Shown piece after piece: positions 1 to 7,823 of a stretch of DNA of 64,000 bases (its first letter is position 1; each line of letters begins with the position of its first letter). Source of the DNA: UBA6382 sp963617965 (GTDB lineage Bacteria > Bacteroidota > Bacteroidia > Bacteroidales > Bacteroidaceae); NCBI GenBank assembly GCA_963617965.1, contig CAVEQO010000001.1, positions 52,315 to 116,314 on the forward strand. The letters are read 5' to 3'. A program made the position numbers and the translations under genes. The notes under the pieces were generated by a model. That model had not been told where the DNA came from and did no database searches. It saw nothing but the letters and a program-made list of their open reading frames with translations.

Positions 1-504
1 GTAGTACGGGTATTCTTTCGAGAAACGGACATCCATATACTCCTGCGTTGTCTGTACTATGTGGCCTTCAGAGTGGAATGTGCGCTCATAGTCAACGGTG
101 AAATTGCGCAGGGTTATGCCCGATGCATGGTTCACGTAGAACGGGCAGACGTAGCCCTTGAATATGAACGTGGAGCCGCTGCCGTCTATTTCGAGGTCTT
201 TGATGCCGGTCAGGTCAAAGGCGAAACAGCGGCTGTAGTCGCCGTTGTTCGAAATGTAGGTCATGAACGGTTTCAGGCTGTCGGGTCGGAAGTGGTAAAC
301 GCCTTTGGGGAAGACGAGCCTCCTTGCGCCCTTGAGCTTGCAGTCGTTGAGGGCTTTGGCGACGGCCGTTGTGTGGTCGGTGGCGGATGTGATGTAACCT
401 GCCACGTTTACTGTCTTGGTGCGGCTGTCAAACTGTGCATCGCTCACGGAGCAGGCTGATGCAAAAAAAATCAGGAAAAAGAGTTTTTTCAGAAGTGTAT
501 TCAT
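1..504 (-). CDS. GH110-like alpha-1,3-galactosidase family protein, 5' part (C-terminus beyond window)
   Basis: The reading frame is open from ATG at 504 down to base 1 (168 codons). The N-terminus is a signal peptide (MNTLLKKLFFLIFFASAC...), cleaved either after DA/Q or at a possible lipobox FASAC. Residues after about 40 carry the pattern FPKGVYHFRPDS, then YISNN, IDGSGSTFIFKG and LRNFTVDYERTFHSE. That order matches what I know of the N-terminal beta-helix of GH110 enzymes, which cut terminal alpha-1,3-linked galactose from blood-group-like and plant glycans. The catalytic part lies outside the window, so specificity cannot be judged. It would act in the periplasm or at the surface. The upstream stretch 528-535 holds TACCTTTA on the minus strand, one mismatch from the Bacteroidetes -7 box. 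A generic right-handed beta-helix lyase is the alternative. Confidence 0.72.
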   Translation of the reverse strand, partial: MNTLLKKLFFLIFFASACSVSDAQFDSRTKTVNVAGYITSATDHTTAVAKALNDCKLKGARRLVFPKGVYHFRPDSLKPFMTYISNNGDYSRCFAFDLTGIKDLEIDGSGSTFIFKGYVCPFYVNHASGITLRNFTVDYERTFHSEGHIVQTTQEYMDVRFSKEYPYY

Positions 505-576
505 AGCGGTGTCTGTTTTGCTGAGTGTAAAGGTAGAAAAAAAAGGAAAAATTACAGTGCAATTCCGGAGAATTGT

Positions 577-584
577 TACATTTG
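577..584 (+). promoter_or_regulatory. Bacteroidetes -7 promoter box for glucokinase
   Basis: TACATTTG is an exact match to TAnnTTTG and lies 69 bases before the glucokinase ATG. No clear TTTG -33 element is seen at the usual spacing, so the box is assigned from the -7 match alone. Confidence 0.5.
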
Positions 585-652
585 CAGAGATAAACAAGGA
601 GATTTGTGCTAAATAGGAAACAACAATAACTTTAACTGTAAAAAACTATACG

Positions 653-1648
653 ATGGATAAACCTTACGTATTGGGATTGGATTTGGGTGGGACGAATTCC
701 GTGTTCGGCATTGTTGACACCCGCGGTGAGATAAAGGCGACGACTGCCATCAAGACAAAGGGCTATGCCGATGTCAACGAGTATGTCGATGCAGCTTGCC
801 AGGCGCTGGAACCTGTGATAGAGTCGGTCGGCGGCATTGACACCATAAAGGGTATGGGTGTCGGTGCCCCCAATGCCAACTATTACACAGGAACAATAGA
901 CAATGCTGCAAACCTTGAATGGAAAGGCAAGATTCCCCTGGCAAAGATGTTCTCGGAAAAGCTCGGCATTCCTGTGGCCATGACCAACGATGCCAATGCG
1001 GCAGCCGTGGGCGAAATGACTTACGGCGTTGCCCGTGGCATGAAGAATTTCATCATGATAACGCTGGGCACCGGTGTGGGTTCTGGCATTGTCGTTAACG
1101 GACAGCTTGTCTATGGCTGCGACGGCTTTGCAGGCGAGCTTGGTCACGTTGTGGTGGACTACAGTCCTGATGCCCGTGTGTGTGGCTGTGGCCGCAGGGG
1201 TTGTCTGGAAACCTATTGCTCCGGCACGGGCATAGCGCGCACGGCCCGCGAAATGCTGTTGCATGACGGGCGTCCGAGCATTCTGCGCGAATACAACATT
1301 GACGATATCACGGGTTTGGAGGTTACCAAGGCGGCCCAGAACGGCGATGCCGTGGCAACGGATATCCTTGCCTTCACGGGAAAGACCCTCGGTGTGGCAT
1401 GTGCCAACTTTGCTCTCTTCTGCAGTCCTGAGGCGTTTGTGTTCTTTGGCGGTCCCACAAAGGCGGGCGAGTTTCTCATGGAGCCGTTGCGCAAAGCCTA
1501 CGATGAAAACATCCTCTATGTATACAAGGGGAAGGCAAAGCTGCTTTTGTCAAACCTCAACGGTTCGGATGCCGCAGTGCTCGGGGCCTCGGCTCTGGCA
1601 TGGGAATTGCCCGACGAGCAGTCGGAAAGTGCGGCCTTGCGGATATAA
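653..1648 (+). CDS. glk: ROK-family glucokinase
   Basis: ATP-dependent sugar kinase of the ROK family, most likely making glucose-6-phosphate in the cytoplasm. The N-terminus has the phosphate-binding LGLDLGGTN motif. A second phosphate motif, LGTGVGSGIVVNG, lies near residue 142. The ROK zinc signature CGCGRRGCLE is near residue 180, after the conserved GELGH. The 331-residue length fits the family. It is monocistronic: the upstream neighbour is divergent and a strong hairpin follows at 1694. Glucose is the likely substrate because the sequence resembles Bacteroidetes glucokinases, but N-acetylmannosamine or fructose kinases share the fold. Confidence 0.9.
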   Translation: MDKPYVLGLDLGGTNSVFGIVDTRGEIKATTAIKTKGYADVNEYVDAACQALEPVIESVGGIDTIKGMGVGAPNANYYTGTIDNAANLEWKGKIPLAKMFSEKLGIPVAMTNDANAAAVGEMTYGVARGMKNFIMITLGTGVGSGIVVNGQLVYGCDGFAGELGHVVVDYSPDARVCGCGRRGCLETYCSGTGIARTAREMLLHDGRPSILREYNIDDITGLEVTKAAQNGDAVATDILAFTGKTLGVACANFALFCSPEAFVFFGGPTKAGEFLMEPLRKAYDENILYVYKGKAKLLLSNLNGSDAAVLGASALAWELPDEQSESAALRI

Positions 1649-1693
1649 ACGTAAACGGGAATAATACGGGAGTGCGCTTTTGCCGCATTCTGA

Positions 1694-1734
1694 CAGTCCG
1701 GCCAATCACCAAACTTTGGTGATTGGCCGGACTG
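1694..1734. terminator. Bidirectional hairpin between glk and hmuV
   Basis: A perfect 20-bp inverted repeat (1694-1713 with 1715-1734) has a single central base and sits between convergent genes that end at 1648 and 1745. In RNA the loop would open to several bases. No long T-run follows on either strand, so termination is inferred from position and stability. Confidence 0.7.
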
Positions 1735-1744
1735 CTGCCACGTG

Positions 1745-2083
1745 TCATTCCGGCACGTAGATTATCTGTCCGTTCTCCAGCTGGTATGCGGTGCCGAGGC
1801 GTTTGCCCTGCTTGCCGCTGCCGTCGGTTGATTCGCCCGAAGCCTTGTAGGTGTTGATTTCCTTTCCTTCTTTTGTGATGATCTCCATGTTGTCCTTGCC
1901 CGGGTTTTTCACTATGGTGTAGTCTTCTTTCCCGAACACCTCGGTCATGTTCATGTGCATCACCATGGCCACCATGAGCGACACGGCAAACACCATGGCC
2001 ACGTCAAAAAGGTTGACCACCACGCTCAATGGGTCTCCGTCGTCTTCTGTGAGGAAATTTCCCCTGCGTCTGCGTCTGCTCAT
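1745..2083 (-). CDS. hmuV: HmuV-type small membrane protein (DUF2149-like, ExbD-like anchor)
   Basis: This 112-residue protein is the last gene of the hmu operon. The start at 2083 is chosen because a GAGGAGGAAC ribosome site precedes it and its ATG overlaps the hmuU stop by four bases; the longer frame has no such support. After a basic N-terminus (MSRRRRRGN) comes one membrane segment, VVNLFDVAMVFAVSLMVAMV, followed by a hydrophilic tail. An Asp at the start of the helix followed by small hydrophobics recalls the proton-conducting helix of ExbD/TolR, and HmuU next door is ExbB-like. Pairing of the two as a motor is my inference. The gene ends just before the hairpin at 1694-1734. Confidence 0.75.
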   Translation of the reverse strand: MSRRRRRGNFLTEDDGDPLSVVVNLFDVAMVFAVSLMVAMVMHMNMTEVFGKEDYTIVKNPGKDNMEIITKEGKEINTYKASGESTDGSGKQGKRLGTAYQLENGQIIYVPE

Positions 2084-2718
2084 GCCTGTTCCTCCTCGCC
2101 CTTTGTTTTTGCGCTGTCCGCGGGACAACCGGCCCTGTTGATGACGCGGCACACGCGGTCAAGGTTGTTTACGTCAGCAGCATACCACCGCTGTTTCAAC
2201 TGGCAGGTGGACAACCCCACGGCACTGATCACAAGACCGACAACGGTGGCGGCAAACACCACCTGCATGTTGTATGCCATGCCCGAGATGTCACCCGTCG
2301 ACAAGCCCACGAGAGCGGGCGACATGGAGATGAGGGTTCCCACCAGACCGAGCACCGGGCCGAGCTTTGTCAGCAGACGCGAGATGTTGACGTCTTTCTG
2401 CACCTCGGTCTCGTAGCGTGTCAGGATATAGTCGCTATAGTCCTCCGAGTCGTTGTTGGCGAGAATGTCGGCAAGGTATCTGGTGAATGCGGAATTGTGG
2501 TTTGCGGGAACGAGCCGGCGCAGTTCCGCAAGTCCGGCAGGGGTGAGCGACTTTATTTTCTCTTCAAACACCTTGGCGTTTTTGCGCCGCACCATGAAAC
2601 TGTTGTACGTGCCGCCGGCAAGTATGAGCGCACGGAAGAAAAACACGATGAGAAGTACTACGTCCGGAATGAGCAGAGAGTTGGCTATGCCGAACAGGGA
2701 TCTAGAAATTATTTCCAT
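2080..2718 (-). CDS. hmuU: HmuU, MotA/TolQ/ExbB-type proton channel protein
   Basis: Inner-membrane protein of 212 residues with three hydrophobic segments. The signature GPVLGLVGTLISM (about residues 125-137) and the following VVFAATVVGLVISAVG helix are those of the MotA/TolQ/ExbB family, which couple proton flow to work on outer-membrane transporters. The start MEIISRSLFG at 2718 overlaps the end of hmuT by 10 bases. A longer frame reaching 3129 only reads through hmuT out of frame and is rejected. In the hmu context it probably energises heme uptake through HmuR together with HmuV. Confidence 0.85.
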   Translation of the reverse strand: MEIISRSLFGIANSLLIPDVVLLIVFFFRALILAGGTYNSFMVRRKNAKVFEEKIKSLTPAGLAELRRLVPANHNSAFTRYLADILANNDSEDYSDYILTRYETEVQKDVNISRLLTKLGPVLGLVGTLISMSPALVGLSTGDISGMAYNMQVVFAATVVGLVISAVGLSTCQLKQRWYAADVNNLDRVCRVINRAGCPADSAKTKGEEEQA

Positions 2719-3422
2719 TGTTTTTGTTTTTTGTTTACTGTCTTTATTCTGTATTTCAGCCTGTCCGCAACAATCCCCGCTGCAAACAGCACTGCGAACA
2801 CACCTGCCGCCCAGGCAACGGCGTGCCAGTCGGTGGTGTCTTGTTTTATCTTGTAGACGATTTTCCCGCTTTCTGTCGAGGCCAGACCGAGAACGCACAC
2901 AAAGCAGCCCGTGAGCAGCTGCATCTCTACCTGCCCGTCCTTTTCGGGTACAAGCCATTTGCAGCCTTCGGCAAAGAGGGGAAGACCGATTGTGCAGGCT
3001 GCGGCAAACGACCACGCCGTGACGGAGAAATCCACCCCTACGGCCACAAACAGCGTCTGCGTGAACAGGTAGAACACCACCGGGAACATAAGCAGCGACG
3101 GATACCACTTGAGAATGGCTGTCCACCATTTGCGCTTTTCCCGGGACACGGTGTACATGTCTTGGAAATAACAGAACGCGTGGCCGAAGCAGAACACGGA
3201 GTCAAGCGTCACTATGACGGCCATGTTCTGTAGTGCCGTGGTGTCGGCGAGATAGTCGGCGAGCTGGGTTTTTGACTGCAGCACGGCGTACTGCTCGCTC
3301 CACAGCACGAAAGCTCCCAGTGCTGCACTGAAGGCAAACCTTGCGCCCCATCCCCACTGGCTGAGTTTGAAGGCACAGCTCAGGAAGATGAATACGACAA
3401 GGGTGTAGATGAGAATTTCCAT
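2709..3422 (-). CDS. hmuT: HmuT, polytopic membrane protein of the heme operon
   Basis: Hydrophobic 237-residue protein with about six predicted membrane helices, starting MEILIYTLVVFIFLSC. I recognise no catalytic motif. Identity comes from position: it lies between the CobN-like hmuS (12 bases upstream) and the ExbB-like hmuU (overlapping by 10 bases), the order of the Porphyromonas hmuYRSTUV operon. Its role in that operon is not established to my knowledge; an inner-membrane partner of HmuS or of the HmuU/V motor is plausible. Confidence 0.7.
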   Translation of the reverse strand: MEILIYTLVVFIFLSCAFKLSQWGWGARFAFSAALGAFVLWSEQYAVLQSKTQLADYLADTTALQNMAVIVTLDSVFCFGHAFCYFQDMYTVSREKRKWWTAILKWYPSLLMFPVVFYLFTQTLFVAVGVDFSVTAWSFAAACTIGLPLFAEGCKWLVPEKDGQVEMQLLTGCFVCVLGLASTESGKIVYKIKQDTTDWHAVAWAAGVFAVLFAAGIVADRLKYRIKTVNKKQKQWK

Positions 3423-3434
3423 TGGTGTCTTGCG

Positions 3435-6400
3435 TTACAGTTTCTTGCGCTTGCGGCGGACGATTACGGCGAACACAACGAATAGTGCTACCACCGCACC
3501 CGCCACGTACAGGGCTTTGATGCCGCCCTCTTCCGTCTGCCCGTCTGTACGGGAGGTCTGCTTCTTCATCACCATGCCCTTCTGGCTTTGCTCGGCAATG
3601 GTCTGCGTCTGCCTCTTCATGTCCTGCCTGTAGGCTTTGGCGTCTGCGGCCGATGATTTGTCGGCGATGAAATCCTGCAGTTTCCGGTTGCCTCCTTCAA
3701 AAGAAGAGCCGCTTGCACCGTATTTTCGGGTGAACTCCGTGTGTACCTTGGCTATTTCGCGGAGCTGTTCGGGCGACGCTTTCCAGTAGCCTTTGCGTGC
3801 GGTCTCCATCATGGTGGCCGTTATCTCCTGCATGGCCGTGGGGTCGGTTGCCCCCATCTTTTCGTGTACGCCCAGACGGTATTTGTCCTTGACATAGACA
3901 TCGTAGATTTCGTTCCACAGGTCTTTGCTGACCGCCGTTGGTTTCATCACGTTCCATCCGTAGGTGTTGCGCACCATTTCGGCAAGTGCGTTGGCCGATG
4001 TGGCACCGCCCTCAAGCGACTCTTTCACGTAGCTCTCGTTGAAGAGCTTTGTACGTGCTTCCACGGCAATGGCCTCCTTTGAGTCCTGCACGCGGTAGTC
4101 GTTGCGGTTGCGGTAGTCGGCAAAGTAGGCTTCGGGGTCTTTGCCTGTCACTTGGCGCACGGCGAGGTTCATGCCGCCCATGAATTCATACACATGATCA
4201 AGGCTCAGTGCTCCCCACGTGTTGTTCTGCCTGGGCTGCATCACCACGTCGGTGCGTGTCAGTGCCGCTCCGAAAGCGTCTTGGGCGTAAGCCTCCCAAT
4301 GCTCCTGGTCGCCATAGAAAGCCCCCATGTTCTGTATGTACTGGTCGGCTATCTGCCGGTCGTCGTCCCATGCGTCGCCTTTTTCAACCATTGACTGGAT
4401 GCCGGTGCCGTAGCCTCCCTGCACACCGCCGAACACGCGGTATCTGGATATGTTGCGGGCTTCGGCCGGCGGCACGCCCTTGTCTATCAGATAGCGTTCA
4501 GACTCGTCCACTCCGTCCTTGACCATATTGCCGTATTCGTCGCCGGATGCGGCGGCCGCCATCTCTACGGCACGGTTGATGAGGAACAGGCGCGAAGCGG
4601 CGAGATCGCGCAGTTGGCCGGAGGTCTGTACCACCACGTCAATGCGCGGACGTCCGAGCTCTTTCGACGGAATGAGCTTCAGGTCGTTCACGCGTCCGTA
4701 GCGGTCGCGCACGGGTTCCACACCGAGCATATATAGCACTTGGGCTATGGTGGCGCCGCCGGTCTGGATAAACTCGCCCGACCACAGGGTGTAGCTGACC
4801 TTGCGCGGATACTTGCCTTTGTGGGTCTTGCGGTAGTCGTCCAGGGTGGTCTTGGCGAGGGCCACGCCTTTTTCCCACGCATCCTCCGAGGGTGTCTCTT
4901 CGGCGTTGATGGCAAAGAGGTTGCGCCCGGTGGGCAGCGTGTTGGGATTGGCTATCGGGTCACCGCCCGGCGACGGGGCTGTATATCCTCCGTCAAGAGC
5001 GTTGCTGACGGCGGCGAGCTCCGCCTGCGGACATCCGCTTAGTGTCTTGCGGTAGTTGTCCACGTTCTTCAAGGCTGTCTCCACCTGGTTTATGGCTTTG
5101 GCGAGTTGTATCTCCTTTTGTGAGTATTCGGGTTTTGCCAAACCGTCTGCCATGCCCTTGCTGCTTGTCTTCTTTTTGGTCATGGCGGCGGCCATCTTCT
5201 TCAGTGCCTCTTCGGGCGCGCCCATTTTGCGGGCGGCCTCTATCATCTGCGAGGGGTCGCCTTTGGCGAGCATCTTGCGCATCTGGTGGCGCATGAACTT
5301 GGCAATGGGGCCGTTTTTGGCCGGTGGAACCTCAACGGGCGTGGCTGCCGCTTTTTCCATCATGGCGGTCATGCCTCCTCCCTTGCCTTTCTTGTCGGCA
5401 TCTGCCGAATCTTTTTTGCTGTTCTTGGCGGCCATCATCATGGCGAGCATACCCTTGGGGGCGTTCTGCCATTCAATTATCTCGCGTGATTTCCGGAGCT
5501 CGTCCTGGCTTATGCCCGCCACGGCGCATATCGTCTGGTCTGTCACGGCTGAGGAATTGGCGTAGAGACCCGCCACTGTCTGCTTTGCCCGCGCCAGATA
5601 GCTGTCGTTGAAGGCGGCCTTGCTGAGTTTGCCCGCACGGCTTTTCATGCGGTCAAGGTTGTAGCAGCTGTAGGCTATGGGGTCGGTGGTCATCGCAAAG
5701 ACCGACGTGCGGATGTCTTCGCCGGTGTATGGCACGCCCATGGTATAGGGAGTGCCGGTTACTTTCTCGTTTGTGATCTCTTCGGCATAGTTCTCTATCT
5801 GGGCAATCTCGTTGTCGGAGAATGGTTTCTGGGGATTGGCATCGAGGCGCAGATCCTTGCACAGGCCGAGTTCTGTGGCGAGCCGCTTGATGTCGGCGCG
5901 CAGTTTGTCGCGGTCGCCTTTGCCGCTGTCGAAACTGCGCAGTTTCCGCTCAAGCTGTGCATAGGTTTTCCGCAGTCCGCTCTCGTGGAAGGGTGGGGTG
6001 AGGTAGCTTATGATGTTGGCATAAGTGCGCCGCTTGGCCGCCATCGCCTCGCCTACGTTGTCAATGGTGTAAATGTAGAAATGCGGCAGGGCTCCCACAA
6101 GCCTGTCGGGCCAGTCCTCGTTTGACAGTGCCACCTGCTTGCGCGGCGTGAACTCCAGCGAACCGTGCGTGCCGAAATGGATGAGGGCATCGGCGCGGAA
6201 TCCGTGCTGTATCCAGAGATACGGGGCTATGTAGGAGTGGGGCGGACACTTGTCGGTGCCGTGTACGATCTTGAACTCGTCCTTGCCCTCTCCGGCCATA
6301 GGCTGGGGCAGGAGTACCACGTTGCCGTACTGCAGCCGCGCGAAAGCCAGCCGGCCGTCGGCTGTCTTCAGAAGGTTGTGGTCGCCGGGAAACGGCCCGA

Positions 6401-7814
6401 AAGCTTTCTCCACCTCAGCTGCCTTGTCCTTGCGCAACGACAGACCGCTCCATGTGTCGTATTCTTTCTTGCTTACAAGTTGCGGTTTGCCGCTTTTCAT
6501 GAAACGCTCGGCATCGCCGGCGGCGAACGGGTTGAAAATCATCCCGCGCTGTTTTATCTGCGAAGCGAACTCCGCCTCGGTGGAGGGCAGTCCGCTGAGG
6601 TTGTATCCCTGTGCCTTGAGGTGGGTGAGCATATTGTAGAGCGACGGCACCACATCCATGCCGCTCGCTATGAGCGAGGACTGCCCCGGTCCCCTGAAGT
6701 ACACTATGGCTATGCGTTTCTCTGCATTGGGCTTGGTGCGCAAATCCATATAGTGACCGACGGTCTGCAGGAATGTTTCCAGCCGGTCGGGCATGGCGTA
6801 GGGCTGCAGCAGACCGTTTTCGTCCTTGCGCTGCGCAAAGAGGGCGGTGGTGCGTATCGCTCCGTCTATCTCCGGCATCACAACGCTTTGTGCCATGAAG
6901 CCGCCGACCATGCCGAGCTTGTCGGCTTCCCAGTTCTCGCGCAGGTCGTTGATGGTGAGAGGGTCGAAGAGCAGCGTGTTGGTTTGTCTGAGCCATGCTG
7001 TCATGTCGTCGCCGAGACGTCCGTGGGCAAGGTTGATAATGGCGGCCGGGCGTATCTGGCGGGCATAGTCCAGCAATCTGGTCATCGACGCCACGGGGTA
7101 GACATTGTATTTGCCTGTGCCGGCAAGGGCAAGGATGAGGTCGGACGGGTCTGTTATCTGTCCCGACACAATCAGTTTTGGCGCACCTTCGTGCCAGAGA
7201 TTGTTCTTGCGCATGAACTGCTCGTAGTCCTTGACGGAGAGGAACTCATGCTCTTCACCGTCCGCGGGGTAGTACAGGTAGTCGCCGGGCTTGCTCTGCG
7301 GCTTCTGCGCCTTGCCGGTGAAGATTATTTTCCCGTCAATGTTGTGGCGTATGAACGAGAGCAGCGAACGGCAGTTCCTTGTCCCTCCGTACATCATGTA
7401 TTTCTGCACCAGAACGAGTTCGTCCGTGGTGAGGTTGGAGATGTTGTTGTCGGGGTTCGTGGCCATCGTGGTGTAGACGGGCTTGCCTTTTCCGGCAAGC
7501 TCCTTCACGAAGTCGCGCTGTTCGGCGGTGATGTTCAGCCCCATTCCGTTGATGAACACGACATCGTAGTTGTCCAGCTCGCCAATGTCTTTTGCCGACA
7601 GGCTGCTCAGCGTTATCATCGGGTTGTCGTTGGCCTGCGAGAACCCTTGCAGGGCGATGGGCTGGAAGTTCACGAAAGCAATCTTGGTGCGGCTCAGCCA
7701 GATGGAATAGAATTCCGCAAGGCAGAACAGCAGAACAGCGCAGCCTGCGGCTTTGGCGATGCGGCGGCGTGTCCAGCGTATGGATTTGATTTTGTTGATT
7801 ATGCCGTACTTCAT
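3435..7814 (-). CDS. hmuS: HmuS, membrane-anchored CobN-like chelatase of heme uptake
   Basis: This 1459-residue protein is homologous to CobN/ChlH large chelatase subunits, with blocks such as HFGTHGSLEF, NLDRMKSRAGKL, YTLWSGEFIQTGG and GGVQGGYGTGI. It has an N-terminal membrane segment (about residues 18-40) and a second one at the C-terminus (GALYVAGAVVALF-like stretch) ending RRKRKKL, so the large domain faces outside the cytoplasm. A Met/Lys/Ala-rich low-complexity stretch interrupts it at about 785-895. Family members lack the helper chelatase subunits here; a Bacteroides HmuS has, as I recall, been reported to strip iron from heme. It starts 9 bases after hmuR. Cobalamin synthesis is unlikely since no cob genes are near. 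Confidence 0.88.
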   Translation of the reverse strand: MKYGIINKIKSIRWTRRRIAKAAGCAVLLFCLAEFYSIWLSRTKIAFVNFQPIALQGFSQANDNPMITLSSLSAKDIGELDNYDVVFINGMGLNITAEQRDFVKELAGKGKPVYTTMATNPDNNISNLTTDELVLVQKYMMYGGTRNCRSLLSFIRHNIDGKIIFTGKAQKPQSKPGDYLYYPADGEEHEFLSVKDYEQFMRKNNLWHEGAPKLIVSGQITDPSDLILALAGTGKYNVYPVASMTRLLDYARQIRPAAIINLAHGRLGDDMTAWLRQTNTLLFDPLTINDLRENWEADKLGMVGGFMAQSVVMPEIDGAIRTTALFAQRKDENGLLQPYAMPDRLETFLQTVGHYMDLRTKPNAEKRIAIVYFRGPGQSSLIASGMDVVPSLYNMLTHLKAQGYNLSGLPSTEAEFASQIKQRGMIFNPFAAGDAERFMKSGKPQLVSKKEYDTWSGLSLRKDKAAEVEKAFGPFPGDHNLLKTADGRLAFARLQYGNVVLLPQPMAGEGKDEFKIVHGTDKCPPHSYIAPYLWIQHGFRADALIHFGTHGSLEFTPRKQVALSNEDWPDRLVGALPHFYIYTIDNVGEAMAAKRRTYANIISYLTPPFHESGLRKTYAQLERKLRSFDSGKGDRDKLRADIKRLATELGLCKDLRLDANPQKPFSDNEIAQIENYAEEITNEKVTGTPYTMGVPYTGEDIRTSVFAMTTDPIAYSCYNLDRMKSRAGKLSKAAFNDSYLARAKQTVAGLYANSSAVTDQTICAVAGISQDELRKSREIIEWQNAPKGMLAMMMAAKNSKKDSADADKKGKGGGMTAMMEKAAATPVEVPPAKNGPIAKFMRHQMRKMLAKGDPSQMIEAARKMGAPEEALKKMAAAMTKKKTSSKGMADGLAKPEYSQKEIQLAKAINQVETALKNVDNYRKTLSGCPQAELAAVSNALDGGYTAPSPGGDPIANPNTLPTGRNLFAINAEETPSEDAWEKGVALAKTTLDDYRKTHKGKYPRKVSYTLWSGEFIQTGGATIAQVLYMLGVEPVRDRYGRVNDLKLIPSKELGRPRIDVVVQTSGQLRDLAASRLFLINRAVEMAAAASGDEYGNMVKDGVDESERYLIDKGVPPAEARNISRYRVFGGVQGGYGTGIQSMVEKGDAWDDDRQIADQYIQNMGAFYGDQEHWEAYAQDAFGAALTRTDVVMQPRQNNTWGALSLDHVYEFMGGMNLAVRQVTGKDPEAYFADYRNRNDYRVQDSKEAIAVEARTKLFNESYVKESLEGGATSANALAEMVRNTYGWNVMKPTAVSKDLWNEIYDVYVKDKYRLGVHEKMGATDPTAMQEITATMMETARKGYWKASPEQLREIAKVHTEFTRKYGASGSSFEGGNRKLQDFIADKSSAADAKAYRQDMKRQTQTIAEQSQKGMVMKKQTSRTDGQTEEGGIKALYVAGAVVALFVVFAVIVRRKRKKL

Positions 7815-7823
7815 TTGGAAAAG

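Noticed and set aside
2719..3129. N-terminal extension of hmuU in the long frame
   Set aside because: It reads through hmuT in a different frame. The start at 2718 gives the normal family N-terminus and overlaps the hmuT stop.
3435..7814. CobN of a cobalamin pathway
   Set aside because: No other cobalamin genes are nearby, the protein is membrane-anchored, and the neighbours are HmuY, HmuR and an ExbB-like protein, so the heme-type HmuS fits better.
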